From Adiantum capillus-veneris (lineage: Eukaryota > Streptophyta > Polypodiopsida > Polypodiales > Pteridaceae): a stretch of 64,000 bases of DNA. The position numbers and the translations under genes were made by a program. This document shows, piece after piece, positions 33,060-45,649 of this stretch. The notes under the pieces are model-generated. The model had not been told where the DNA came from, searched no databases, and was given only the letters and a program-made list of their open reading frames with translations. How positions within the stretch are numbered: the first letter of the stretch is position 1; each line of letters begins with the position of its first letter. The stretch spans positions 16,192,446 to 16,256,445 of the forward strand of contig CM043969.1 in the NCBI GenBank assembly GCA_014529385.2, read 5' to 3'.

Positions 33060-33500
33060 AATCTTTCCAGGCTGTAGTGCAAATACAGAGAAACATATCC
33101 CCAAGTCCAATTTTGGATGAAAAGATTCAATCATTTTGTTTAGGAAGTGAGTCCCTCTGTCACTCACTATTTTAATCGGTAGCCCATATTGTGTAAAGAT
33201 ATTTTCATGCAAGAACTATGCTATTGTTCTTGCATCATTTATTTGCATTGCATTGGTCTTTACCCATTTAGCTAGATAATATGTGGCCACAATGATGTAT
33301 TAAGCATGCGCTCTATATACAAGAGGTGTGATAGGTCCAACAAAGTCTATTCCTCATTTGTCAAAAGTCCATTCTCCCATCATTGGTCATAATGGCAATT
33401 TGTCTTGCCTCATAGGTGCTTTGGGATGTTGGCATTGTCAAACCAAACCCTACATGGAGGTCCATAATTGCATAATGCAGGAATGTATGTTGGATACTAC
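33060..33500 (-). pseudogene. Gypsy integrase remnant
   Basis: Reading the minus strand: GIDFVGPITPLVYRAHA, a stop, YIIVATYYLAKWVKTNAMQ, NDARTIA, a stop, then ENIFTQYGLPIKIVSDRGTH. These are the first and second Asp regions of a Ty3/gypsy integrase of the non-chromovirus (Athila/Tat-like) type. At least three stops are present and the Glu region is lost. It abuts palindrome array II and may belong to the same element. Confidence 0.85.
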
Positions 33501-36500
33501 GGCCTAAAATACTTTCCTCCTACATGACCTTGTCATATCTCTTAAAGAGAAAAATGGATGAAAAGATAGAAGCTGATACATCCTACTTGGAAAAATAAAC
33601 AAAAAAATATTCAAAAAAGAAATAAAACTAAATAAGATGCATACATGGAGGTTGAACATAGTGTTCACTTACCCGTAGTCAAATGCACAAGCCTAGGAAC
33701 ACTAGTTGAAAATTAGTGAAAATCAAGCAGTATTGCACTCTTAATCATGGGTGTTGCCTTTGAAATCCAAACCCCTTGGTTAAAATCTACATTCCAAACC
33801 CCTTGGTTAGACTCTACAAGGAAACTGCTCAACTAGCCAATATGAATTGAAATCAACTTTGGAAGTTGAAATTGTCCACTACTCCTTGGTATATTGTGAG
33901 TATCTTTCCTTGAAAGTAGAACTATGATGAGATCCAATGTGATGGTCAACACTTATGGAGTGACTGTGTATTAGCGGGGTCATACCCTTGAAAATACCAT
34001 TCCTAGAGACACAATCAATGTTGCAACTAAGCAACATATCTTTTGCAGTTAGAATCTTATTCACAACTAAGTCATGAGTGAATCTTCTTCCTCCATGAGC
34101 AGAGGAGAAAGATGTCAAATAACCCCCAAGAAATTAGCCATACTAGATTTTCTCAAGTGTTTACACAAGAGATTACTTGCATGGAGGATTTCTTAATCTA
34201 TTCATGTCGTGCCATGAATCATTTGCTTGATAGGTAGGCCATGCCTTCTTGCTACTCATAAAACCTGTAATTTGGATTGGATGCACCTTGTGCATATAGC
34301 CAATGATGTCAAGTGTTGGTCGAAAGCCTATCTACCTGCCTCAATTTGTCTTGGACAGAGTAGCTAATGTTATTGTGGAAGAGTAAACAATGATGGAGTG
34401 GATGTATTGCCATCTTATTCACATGCCATGCATGCATATAAAAAAAATAGATTGATAAGCCCTTGGCTTCAATAACAATCTCAACCTTGTGAGATACTGC
34501 TATATGTGCCTTCCACGATTACAGGGACATGGATACATCATAGTGCGTCATGGCCAAAATTAAATTGTGAACTTATATCCACTTAGTGCCAAATATGTGT
34601 GTCATTATCCTTGATCTGAAGTCAAAGGACAGTACCTTGGTACAAAATAGAAGCCTTGTGTCGCATAAAGGTTGGCAAAGCACTTTGCTTTGCACAATGG
34701 AGAACTAATTACAAAAAAGGAACAAGTATAACTTTGTTGCCTCTCTGAGAGCGGTTGTCTTTGCTTGAAGCTGGCTTGTAGCCTTGTATGCTGAGAACTC
34801 TAGAGCTATTGGATGTACCCTACATGCCATCGTGGTTTGGGTCATATCAACCGCCAAGAGAAAATTAGATAGACATGGTGCCAAGTGCATCTAGAAGATG
34901 AAAACAATGGAACTTGGGTGCTCTTAGCTACCAGGTATGTCAGTTGACACAAAAATGTCAAAGCAAAAAAGAATCAACCTTGTCAAAATTTCATAGAGAA
35001 TCGGCCTTGCCAAATCATGCAACTGATTAGAATCATGAGAATGAGCTATGAAATTTAATCTCAACTGCCAAACTCTGCTTAATTGAAGAAACGTTTTCTT
35101 GGCAAGCTAGCATTGTAGACAATCTTGCAAAATAGAATAAATTCAGAATTGATATTTAGGGTACTCACCGATCTTTGTAACCACTACTCCTAGCCTCCAG
35201 AGTCGGAGCATCTTGTGGCATAATTGTGCTTTCAATGTATTTTGTGTACTTATGATGCTTGGCAAGTTGTAATTGATTGGAGTAATCATTCCCCCAATGC
35301 ATAAATATAAGTAGGGAGCCGTGCTCCTAAAATCCTTTCTTTTGCTATTCCCTTCACTTGACAACACACAAAGGATACATTAAAGAGATTCTAGCCAACG
35401 AAATCTATGGGACAATCCACTTACAATCGTGTTGTAATTCAATGCAAACCATACTTGCCTTAATGTTTTGCAAACTAGAAAATAACAATGTATGATGGTA
35501 TGTAGAAATCTACTCTTGCAAATTTCAAGCATACTGCAGATGCAAATTCATATGCATGTGCAATTGTAAAAATAATGATCACTTGCAAATCCATGAAAAT
35601 GAATGAAAATTGCTAGATCTAGTCACACCCTTGCTGGAACAACAAGAAAACCAGGATTTACAACCTTATGCATACCCCTTGGGCAATTATCATTGCAAAA
35701 CCAATTGAAATTGAAATTGAAACTAGAAAATGAGTGCCTAGAATGATGAATCTTATCAGATTGCTCATACAATGACTTTCTACCAATGCAATCACCTTTA
35801 ATACTAGGATAGCAACGACCGTACCCAAGCAATGCAAGGCTACACAAAAGTTAGCATATGTAATAAAGAAGTGACAAGCAATGCATTGCTACACACGTCT
35901 TGCAATCAGAGCATTCTACCATACATAGTTGTAGGAATAGAGCTTCAGGAGGAAACTTTCCACCTTTGTTTGCTTGTTGTTTAGAGGTTTTCATCATGCT
36001 ATAAATCTTTCATGTGGGACTCAGTTGATTGCGATCATGTGGAGCTTCAAAAGATGCATGCATATTTTTAATATTCTAAATGAAATGATGTGCTTATTCA
36101 AATAAGTAAATACTTTTTGATTGTTTTGAACATCTTTTAATTGGTACTAAAAAAATACACATATTTGTCCATTAAAATAGTGCTTGAAAAATGATGCCGG
36201 TGAAGCGTACTTAGTATCAATCTTGTACATGAATTTGAATTTTAGGTTAAGAGCTAGCTAGAGAGCATTCAGATGAAGAGCATAGTTAAAGAAAATACTA
36301 TGCAAAGGTTTTCGCTTTCATAACGCAAGTTTCAAAAAGGTAACAATATCGTTACCAACGTCTATGAAGATAGTACCCTTCCCTTCAACACAGATGTACA
36401 TCTTTACTCAATCAATACTCCCTTCAACACTGAAGGCGGCCTACTCATGGGGGAAGGGCACATTTGCTCTAAATTATAATTTTCTCTAAATTATAAAAAC

Positions 36501-38030
36501 TGGTCAAGGAAGTGTGTCACATCACCGTCATACATATGTATTGTTTATATTTCTTTTGGGCACCCGCATGTGTACACATATTGTATTGCAAGTGCATTAT
36601 CTTCTTAGAACTAAACAAAGCTCTATCTACATAATTGCATACTCCAACTTCAAATTTTTATTATGCGAGGTCAAAAAGTTTGACACCATTTTAAAGGAGA
36701 TGTGGTGGCTTAAAAGACAATACAAGGTTTCACTTGGGGGGCAACTCCAAAGTCTAAGATCAAGCACATGCGAAAAGAAAAAGAAAGGCATTTGATTGTT
36801 TTCAACGAAAGGTGTGTGAAGGTCTCTTTTATGATTTAGAAAGATGTGTGAAGGTCTCTTTCATGATCGATCAAGCTACATTTACATCAGAGTTGTGTGT
36901 GGGCTAAGCCACTTATGTATTTAATAGCACACGACCTAATAAACACTTGTTCATGTACAAGTTATGGTTTATTATGATTCTACCGTGAGAAAAAGGTATG
37001 GTTGCAAGTTGATATACCCTTCTATTTTGATATTGAGTGACTATACATCTAGCTTAGTTTTTGTTTTGGGATGTCAAGCCCATTTCTCGAGTCTTCACAT
37101 TTTTACACTGCTATATGAACATGTATGCATGTTGAATTGTATCCTCTATTGAGAAAAATATTTGCATGCAAATCTCAAATGTTGATTTACTCCTTGAATG
37201 GTGATAGAACAAGCTCTTGAGGCCTTGTGTCAATATCTATGAATATATCCTTTGCACATGGTCTTAGTCACATATAGTATGGTAGGCTATTTGCCTAGTC
37301 TATTTGCTTTTTTATGACTACAAATGCCTCAATATAAATGGACTCATGAAGCACTAAGTGCATGTAAAAATGATATTGAAGGTACTTCATGAGACTGATG
37401 TCACATTTTTCATGGCTTTAAATTCTTGTCCCACATCTACAACTTTGCTATACAACATGATTCCTTATGTTTACTTTTCTATCTTTTACTCTCTCCAACC
37501 CGTTGTACGCAAGAAAAATCAAATTATTCTAGTTATTTATTGGTTGTTTTCCTTTAATGCTAAAAATAGAAAATGCCTTCTTTTGATGAGGTGACAGTCT
37601 AACATAATAGTCTTTTTTTCCCATGCTCACAATTGTAAGTGGTAGAGTTGTATTACCTCAGAAAAGAACGCACATTAAGCCTCAAGCACAGTCTATGCCT
37701 TGAGAAGCCAAAAGATACAAACAGGTTCTTGGCATGGATAAAGCACTAGTAAACTTTTGCTTCTTTTGTGGACCATTGGATAAAGCTTGCTAAGTAGTGC
37801 CACATGGCAAGCTAATGATGACAAAGTTTCTTTTTTACTATTTCTTGTGAGATGGGCATTAAGTAAGCCTTATCTTTCTTTTTTGTCCATACTCACAATT
37901 TTGAGTGGGGATGTTACATTATCTCTGCAAAGAATGTACTATGCACCTCAAGCACAACATGTGCCTTTAGGGAGTAACGTTTCCAAAGAGGGGATGTAGA
38001 ATTCAAAAGTAAAAGAGCTATTTTGATAGT
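33501..38030. other. 4.5 kb without recognisable genes
   Basis: AT-rich DNA with only short open frames on both strands. I found no element, RNA or host-gene motif. The sequence is rich in ATGCA and CATGCATG-type words but without regular structure. Confidence 0.5.
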
Positions 38031-38039
38031 TACAGTTGA

Positions 38040-39500
38040 TCATTGGTTTATAAAGCAAACAATTTGAGTGCACATTAGGATGGTTTGGTTCTTCCAAGTC
38101 TTACCTCCCAAGGAGATGTTCTTGAAGAACAAGATCTTTGTATCCATCTACATATTTTTCCCGCTAGGCCTCTCATCATTGGACCATTTTGGACTAAGTG
38201 AAAGGGATCCTCACTAGCTACTTTGTGCATCTTGAGCATCTATGAGAACCTATCCCTCTAGTCAATACTTTAATATTTGAAAGAATAGCCTTCCATAGCA
38301 CCTTCCATGGGAAGAGCTTCATAGTTGGGGGCCATTGAGGGTCTCCTATGTTGCTTGCTACCGATATCCATATGGATTCTGGCCAATGCTTCCACCACTA
38401 CATAATGAGTGGGGAGAACCAATCTCTTCTAAACATAAGTTTGAAGTAGATTTCCTAAGTTTGCGGATTGGTGAAAATTCTTGTTCTCGAGCGTGTGCCA
38501 AGATTTCCAATCAAACTTAACCTCACAAGATTGCGGAAGTGCATTGCAAACACCTTCAACGAGCAATTTGTCATGAACTTCAATTTCTTTCCACGTTCCT
38601 CCTCGGTAGATTGGCTTCACCTTGTCGACCATATCCCATGTCATGATGGGCTACGCCTAGTCTTGTCTGGCAATTGAGACCATGCATTTAGCACATTGCA
38701 CTTCAGAATACACGAGAAGGTGGAGGATCCCAATATCACCTAGCTCCTCGAGTGTAACAACACACTCCCATTTAGCCCACTTCCATGGTGCTATATCTTT
38801 GGTATTTTTTTCCACATGAATTTTTTCACGAGTCTCAAAAATTCCTTCTGATTTCAATTTGCTATTTTGACAAGAGGATCAACGAAGGACAAATATGGGA
38901 TCATAATCGAGTTGATCACCTTACCTTGTTGAGGAATGAAAGTACATATGCCCAACTTCGCAGCTTGCTTCAAACTTTGTCCATGGCCCATTGGAATCTT
39001 TGTTTGTGACATGTTTCGACCCCTAGGGGACTCCAAGATAGGTTTCAAAAATTCCTTCTAATTTCCTTTTACTATTTTGAGAAGAGGATCAATGAAGGAC
39101 AAATATGGGATCATAATCGAGTTGATCACCTTCACCTTGCTAAGTAATGAAAGGACATATGCAAAACTTCGCATCTTGCTCCAAACTTTGTTCCTGACCC
39201 AATGGAACCTTTGCTTGTGAGATGTTTCCACCCTTAGGTGGCTCCAAGATGGTGAGTCAATTTCTGACAACGAAATTAGTCTTGATTTCTGCACATTGCA
39301 TTTAGATCCATAAGTTGTGGCAAAAATATGGACAATCTCCACAACTTCCTCAACGTCGTATGGTTGGATTTCAAGAATAGAAGGGAGTCATCGGCAAACA
39401 GCTTTTGCCAAGAGTTGTTTGTTATCAAGCAGACTCAGGTCTTATATTTCCCGTCTTGCAACACTTGCCTCTTGCCTCTCGCATTGTGACCAAGGATGAG
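38040..39500 (-). pseudogene. LINE reverse transcriptase remnant
   Basis: The minus strand carries the RT catalytic box KLFADDSLLFLKSN (FADD at 39398-39387). A shifted frame follows with HIFATTYGSKCNVQKSRLIS, QRFHWVRNKVWSKM and LSKVKVINSIMIPYLSFIDP, matching the thumb side of plant LINE reverse transcriptases. Many stops and frameshifts make it dead. A 205-bp piece is tandemly repeated at 38842-39250. The endonuclease fragment at 999-1382 is separate. Confidence 0.75.
38842..39250 (-). repeat. Tandem duplication of about 205 bp in the LINE remnant
   Basis: Both copies contain AGAGGATCAA(C/T)GAAGGACAA, GGGATCATAATCGAGTTGAT and a TTTGC/TTTGT..GTGA(C/G)ATGTTTC end. The divergence (over 10 percent by eye) shows the duplication is old. 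Confidence 0.75.
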
Positions 39501-39790
39501 AGCCGATTGTGAACAAATATGAATGCAAGGGTTACCAAAAACTATCGTAGGTACAATGGCAATATGACGTGTGCAAGCTACACCATTCACAAACTCTCTT
39601 TAACACACTTAATACTTATGTATGGACCTTGTCTAAACACGCCCTCTTTGTCCACAATCATTAAATTCCAATGATACAACATTTGAAAAATTTCACACTT
39701 TTTCTTACAACAAAAGCTTTGAAAATACAAAGCAAGCCGCTAGAAGGTTTAACTACTGTAATCCAATCAATGAAGCTTTTCCTGTGTCCA

Positions 39791-39930
39791 CTATCGAAAC
39801 AATCTCTTTGTGAGGCCACAACCTAGGGTGGACTTCGGTGGCGTAGTTAAGTACTCCACTCCTTCAGCAAATATGATGGTCATACCCATGTGCATATGGG
39901 GCTCCAAATGGCAATGAAAGGACCACACAC
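39791..39930 (-). CDS. Ascorbate oxidase last exon
   Basis: 140 nt after acceptor TTGGATCCAG. It encodes [20 protein letters not shown], then [20 protein letters not shown], and stops at TAG 39791-39793. It carries the trinuclear and type-1 copper ligands and is a typical C-terminus for the enzyme. Confidence 0.92.
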
Positions 39931-41300
39931 CTGGATCCAACAAATTCATCAATCAGCAATCAATATCCAAAGACTTAATGTTGAAAGGCAACCTTACTAG
40001 TTGTCCGCAAACGAAACAATTCACCATGTCTCATCTACATTGATGCCAATCGATGTTTGGGGGAAGTAATTTTGCTATAAATATGAACTCCCGTTCAAGG
40101 CAACGCAAAAGTATACATTTTACCAGCTTGTTTTAGGCAGATTTCATATTTTTCTGATACCATGTGCGTCATTCAAATCACGATTTTGAATGGACTTATA
40201 TTAAAATCTCAATCAAGAAGATGAAGATTAGCATACAGTCCAAATTTGGTAAAAAACGGAGCCAAGACCTGTCAGGGTTGATAGGCATCATATGAATGGC
40301 TATCATAAGACAATTCATGCATGTTCTATCTTCACTAGGTGGAGAGCAAGAACCTGGATTATCAGCAATGAAGCGTAGAGCGGTCCAGCCATAGGGGTAA
40401 AGGGGGACCGTATTGCGGAGAGGGGGGTTGATGAGGTTGAACGTTTGGGGATGAAGAGTAGGATCAAAGGCACCGTCACCATAGCCCAGCACCCAAAAGT
40501 CGTGGCCGTGCATGTGCCAAGGGTGGATGCCGCTATCATTGGGGGCCAGCATGTTGGCGTTCTGCAAGATGAAGTCCACAGTGGAATTGAGGGGGAACCT
40601 GCATGCATGACAATGTCTGAATGCATAAGTACGTATGTATACATGCTACTCATGCATATAGGAGTATGTATGTATGAATAAATATGTGCCATGTATGAGT
40701 ATGTATGTCTGCAGAGTATTTGTGTATGTATGAGTATGCATATTTCCAAGTATTTATACATGTTACTCATGCATATATGAGCATCATGTATGTATGTGTG
40801 CGAGTATGTATGTATGTATATATACATGCATGAGTATGCATATTCATGAATGTATGAGCACGTCTGTGTGTATGTATGCAAGAGACACACAAAGCCCACA
40901 GCTGTGCTACAGAGCAGACCTAGATGGAGGCAAAAGAGTAAATGCGACTGACCTATACACCTGCGTGCCCATTTGCGCATTAGGGTTTGATGGGGGCTGG
41001 AAGATGTCGTGGGCGTCGAGAGGGTAGCTCATGGGCGGGGCCGCCGAGTCGAATGCGCCCTTGAACCGGAACCTGAGGGCGGGCAGCAGCGGCGTGGGCG
41101 GCAGCGCCAGCGAGATGTTGTTGATCGCCCATTTGATGACCCCGTCCACTCGATTCTGCGTGTTGAGAAAAATGACCTGCTGCTCGCTCGCTTGCGGCGG
41201 GCGAGGAACCCAACCTGCGCTCGACCATAAGCATGGCTACAAGATTAACAGAACATACAATACTTTGCCCCGGAGGACCCCCCCCCCCCCCCCCAAAAAA

Positions 41301-41337
<37 letters not shown>

Positions 41338-42068
41338 CCAATTTAGCTTTCCTCCACGAGCATCTTCAGTGATTCCTACAAAAACAAATGGAAAAAGGAT
41401 CGTGCCTAGCCATCTTTGGTGATTCCGACGAAAACAAATGAAAAAAGGATCGTACGTACCTAGCCTACTGGTAGCTTCTTCGTTTATTTAATGGAATCTC
41501 CACATATATTCCCTTGCTTCCCTGGCCCTTTCTCTTGAGTTTCTTCAAAGGCAGAATGGGTGTTCGAACACAGATACGCAGAGAGTTGGCTTTATTGCAC
41601 CTCGTTCAACAACTCAAGTTGGCCTCGTTCACTCCTCGCAAGCCAGAGTTATTTGCTATAGAACAATACAACCCTTGTCCTACCTACACGCCATCTCCAG
41701 CCTGCACCTCAGCCCACCTGTGCGTCCTCGTCTCCTTCTTCTGCTGCACATCGTCGTCGCCATCTCACTCTTGCAGCTTAGCTTAACGCTTGACACGCGC
41801 GTCGCAATCTCCTACCCACCTATTTAAACAGGGATCTTGCAAGATTCTCCTTAATGGAACTTTTTGAAAATCGTAGGGACGTACTCACACGACGGCCCAC
41901 TCTTTTTAAAAAAATAATTTACCACAAAAGGTTGTATTATTATTATAGTTATAATACCTCATACAAAATGCCACTAATATGGCTTTTTGAAGAGGTACAG
42001 GACGACGTCACGGGGACGCTCCCAAGTTCGCACGACGAGGTGACGTCAGAAGCGCCACCACTCGAAGC

Positions 42069-42157
<89 letters not shown>

Positions 42158-42207
42158 CATGCTACGCTAGCCGTCATGAGAGAGAGCGCTGCGTTAGATG
42201 CCATGAC

Positions 42208-42244
<37 letters not shown>

Positions 42245-42266
42245 AGATGGCTGCCTTAGCCACCAT

Positions 42267-42299
<33 letters not shown>

Positions 42300-43205
42300 A
42301 TTGCGGGGGAGATTTTTTTTTTGGGGGGCGACTAATTGGATTTATATTTTTGTTCAAAATAGAAAGTGTCTCTCCTTTCAATCTAAAAAATTAAAAGGGC
42401 AGTCCTGACTAAGCACTGCTTCAGATTCCACACAAAACCAACTCCACAATCTGGGTGCTCTATAGTCCTGCTAATAATATGCTCGCTCGATCTTGTATCT
42501 TTGGCCATGCCTTCGTCCTCTAGAGGATCTTTGACAATGCCTTCGTCCTTTGGATGCCTTGTTTTTGAGTTTTTACGCTTACTCTCCAATCCATGTCCTC
42601 TTGCTCCTAATCGGAACTATTCAACCATCAAATGGCACGATTGTAATCTCAAACACACTTTTCCCAAGCGCTGCATTGAACCAAAAATTGTCTCTCTTCC
42701 AATAACTTTCATACTAAGCTTACACACTTTAAATTGATCCTAGGCTAAAAATCCAAAACTACATGAGCTACACTACCCTCTTCATGTAAACAAACCTCAG
42801 CAAACTTCTCTCCTAACAACACCTTCTTTCTCACCAAGAGCGCCATACTATGTCAACGACCCAGCAATTTGACTATGAGTTATTACCTTGCCTAGCCAAA
42901 AATTAACGACTTTGATTGAGACTAAAAGCTGTATCATTCCAAGCAGCTGGAGAAAGTGGTGGTGAGGAGATAGGGCGCAAGGCCACTACATCATCACCAT
43001 ACACTAGAATTCCCAGACCATTGGTTGTGTTGGGCTTTCGACCTCGCACGTGTGTTGCCATCCAAAAGCTTTTGCGCCCATTAGGAGGTTCTGCAAAGGT
43101 TCTTAGCAACACAGAGTAAGCATCACCAGAATGGACATTCAAGTTATCAAGCTCCACGTCCTCCACATATCTTCCATCTACCTCCACCACTGTCATGTTA
43201 TGACC
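39791..43205 (-). CDS. L-ascorbate oxidase gene, last four exons
   Basis: A multicopper oxidase that oxidises ascorbate with reduction of oxygen to water, normally in the plant apoplast. Four exons (43205-42908, 41214-40953, 40598-40354, 39930-39791) join without frameshift: 945 nt, 314 residues plus TAG. Introns follow GT-AG. Copper-site residues are present: [16 protein letters not shown] in the third exon shown and [12 protein letters not shown] in the last, which supplies the His-Cys-His triad and the type-1 Met. The family is about 550-580 residues, so roughly 250 N-terminal residues (signal peptide and first copper half) are missing; I did not find them up to the window end. They may lie beyond a very large intron, or the gene may be broken. 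Laccase is the main alternative, but VRGRKP and [12 protein letters not shown] favour ascorbate oxidase. Confidence 0.88.
40354..40598 (-). CDS. Ascorbate oxidase exon with HPWHMHGH copper site
   Basis: 245 nt, between CATGCATGCAG and CCAG|GTTCTTG. It encodes [17 protein letters not shown], the copper-binding [16 protein letters not shown], and [15 protein letters not shown]. No lesion is seen. The preceding intron (40599-40952) is filled with ATGT-type tetranucleotide repeats. Confidence 0.92.
40953..41214 (-). CDS. Ascorbate oxidase exon (linker to third domain)
   Basis: 262 nt, GC-rich. The acceptor GAGCGCAG leads to [20 protein letters not shown], then [17 protein letters not shown]. It ends TATAG|GTCAGT in phase 2. 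Start and end phases match its neighbours. Confidence 0.88.
41217..42907 (-). other. Ascorbate oxidase intron with expanded simple repeats
   Basis: Contains poly(C) (41278-41294), (CA)n (41308-41335), (GA)n of about 80 bp (42072-42153), (GA)n (42209-42238) and (CA)n (42267-42295). The Glu-Arg-rich open frame across 41854-42300 is a repeat artefact. Confidence 0.75.
42908..43205 (-). CDS. Ascorbate oxidase exon (second cupredoxin domain)
   Basis: 298 nt. The acceptor TTTGTAG lies before GGTCATAACATG ([15 protein letters not shown]). The exon includes [11 protein letters not shown] and [20 protein letters not shown] and ends ...SLNQS in phase 1 at C|GTTAAT. The donor is not ideal; A|GTCGTT three bases earlier is an alternative with the same phase. 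Confidence 0.87.
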
Positions 43206-43679
43206 CTACAAAGATCATCAAATAATATACTTAGGAAGAATTACTTCTATTTATCCATAGCTTATATTGCTTCAAATTAATTCTATTGATATGCTGTTTA
43301 TTTGGTATATTCTATTGATGCAATGAGGAATGTTATGACTATTATGATCACATTGTAGGGTGTTTCTGTTTAGTAGATCTGTGAGGCGCTAGGTGTAGGA
43401 CATGTGTATAATGACATTTGTTTAGTGATGGTGCTACCACTTTTTGTATGATGATAGTGAGCACATAGATTATGCCAAGGGATCAATTAGCAATTTTGGA
43501 CAATCAATTATCATTTTTGTAACCTCATTATGACCAAAGACTAGTTTAGTCCCAAGTGATTATTTGTAGCTATTTTGAACATGGACTTAAAATTAAGTAT
43601 GTAGAAGAGTGACATGCTCACTCTTTTGGTTGGTTTGGGGGCGGGGGGGGGGGGGGGGGGGGGGGGGAGAGATTACACC

Positions 43680-43732
<53 letters not shown>

Positions 43733-44270
43733 TTCTTTTTTTTACTTTGTTGTTTGCACGTCCACGACATCTCAGTTTGTTCTAGTGGTATCAAGGCACA
43801 AACAAATGCTGAATAAGATGCAACAATTGCAGCCATCAAGACCCCCTTTTCATATTTAAAAATTGTGCTAATTCCTTCACCAAGGATCATAAGTGCACTC
43901 TGCATTGAAAGCCCATTAATGCTACATCAACATCCACATCACAATCTCCTTTCAGAGTAGACTCAATAATGGCTACATTTGTAGTGATCGTTAGATTAAA
44001 GAATACTTATTTTCACAAATTTTGTGGATGCATTAGGTTGTGCTACATTGTTTTTTGCGTATGGTGAGATTCGTATTTGAGAAGGAGAGTAGGACCCTTT
44101 TGAAATTAAATAAGGAAAAGGAGGAGAAGAAGCATCATTTCTTTCCTTCATTTCTCTCTCTCATTGTAGAAAACAACCGTAAGAAAGCACGCCTTATGAG
44201 ATGTGCAAATATGAAAAGGCAACTCGTGTTTCAGATTCTATAAGAGGAGGTGTTCACCTGAATTGCAAAT
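43206..44270. other. No gene; poly(G) and (CT)n tracts
   Basis: Upstream side of the visible ascorbate oxidase exons, where the next exon was sought but not found. Poly(G) lies at 43643-43667 and (CT)n at 43683-43727. A CAAGGCACAAAC phrase after TGGTATCAAGG (43788) could be an old primer binding site. Confidence 0.5.
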
Positions 44271-44424
44271 AACCCTGGGGTGTTCACTAAAAGTATATGT
44301 AACATAGCACGTGCATTCAACAGAAGGGATTTTAATTTCTTGTAACTTTACAAATTCATGTGTACAAGAGGTGTATAAGGGGTAATCAAAATCCATTTTG
44401 GTGAACGCACGTGATGTAAGAAAA

Positions 44425-44650
44425 AATTACTTAGTGAACGCCCCAAGCAAATAACTGATGTAATTGAAATCCCTGAATGCAACACTAATATCACCATGCA
44501 ACTCTCCCATGCCATATATAGGCTCAGAGCCATTAGAAAATTTTACTTAGTGAACGCCTTAGGCAAATAACTCATGTAAATGAAATCCCTGAATGCAACA
44601 CAAATATCACCATGCAACTCTCCCCCCAACCATGCCATATATAGGCTCGC
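44425..44650 (+). repeat. Tandemly duplicated LTR promoter segment
   Basis: 44427-44525 and 44541-44647 repeat CTTAGTGAACGCC, ATCCCTGAATGCAACAC and TATCACCATGCAACTCTC. Each copy ends in a CATATATAGGCTC TATA box. A TGGTATCAAAGC primer-binding-like site lies at 45077, so this is probably U3 of an LTR spanning roughly 44300-45075. Confidence 0.55.
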
Positions 44651-45076
44651 ACCCCTTGACCGCGTGTCTGTCATGACCCTTGGTCTGACACATAATCTGA
44701 ATCTAATTCAGACATTTCCTTGGCCTCTTCATACTAAAACGAGTCAACTCGCAGTTTCTCTGTTTCTCCTCTCTGTGGAGGATTGTACCCTCCACTAGTA
44801 CTTGCTTCCCTTGCAAAGCATCGCTTTTATCTTGTGAAATTTTTTTCCTTAACGTCCTTACCATTTCATCCTTGTCAGACATGTATACACCAATTCATCA
44901 CACACATATCACCAAATCAATACCCTACTTCAAGATTTGAACCTGCAAGTTTGCCAATGTGTATCTTAACACAAGCTCCACACACATACACATAGAGAAA
45001 TTGACAACTACCCTTCAGAAAATCATTCACACACAAACTGAATTTCAAGTATACAACACTTCCCACGGTCTCAAAT

Positions 45077-45088
45077 TGGTATCAAAGC
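45077..45088 (+). promoter_or_regulatory. tRNA-Met-type primer binding site
   Basis: TGGTATCAAAGC, one base off the plant initiator tRNA-Met PBS, followed by GC-rich text with ATG at 45110. No gag could be recognised downstream. Confidence 0.45.
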
Positions 45089-45649
45089 TTTGGGGGCGAG
45101 GAGCAGCCATGGAGGAGACGGGTCGTGTTGCATGGCCTATGCATGAAGGATGCATGGATTCTCTTTCTCCTCGGCCTCTCTCCCTCTCTCTCGCTCTCTC
45201 ATATGCACAATGCTATGGAGGAATTACCTCTGTCGGGATGAGGGCGTGCAAATACCCTTGCACACAAGTCGACACCTCTGCCGAGACAAGGGCATGCAAC
45301 CACCCTTTCACACAAGTCGGGGGTGTCGACGGCCTGCACCAAATCAGTCATTCTCACTCTCTATACGCTCGCCCTGGGGCAAGGAAGAGAACTCGACACA
45401 TGAGCTTTGCCAAAAAAACCTCTGCAGCACGTCCCCTCCCAAGATCTCTTCCTTGTGCAAGCGGTAGCACGCTTCCATAGACAAAGTTGTTTAAGCTTTC
45501 CCATTATTGGGTGCCCTAGGGTGGCCATGGGCCACCCAAGGGGCCCGTCATCACTACACCATGCGGCCATGAAGCACCGTTGTTTTTTGGGCAAATCCCC
45601 ATGAGAGTAGCAAGGAACTTAGGGTCACTACAATAAAAAAAATGTCTAT

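Noticed and set aside
36514-36795. 93-codon ORF with a Lys-rich end
   Set aside because: No recognisable domain and no supporting context in a gene-free stretch.
40196-40980. Long overlapping frames 5' and 3' of the copper-site exon
   Set aside because: They run into introns made of ATGT repeats; splice sites define a shorter exon.
41854-42300. 148-codon Glu-Arg repeat protein
   Set aside because: Driven by (GA)n and (CA)n within an ascorbate oxidase intron; no motif.
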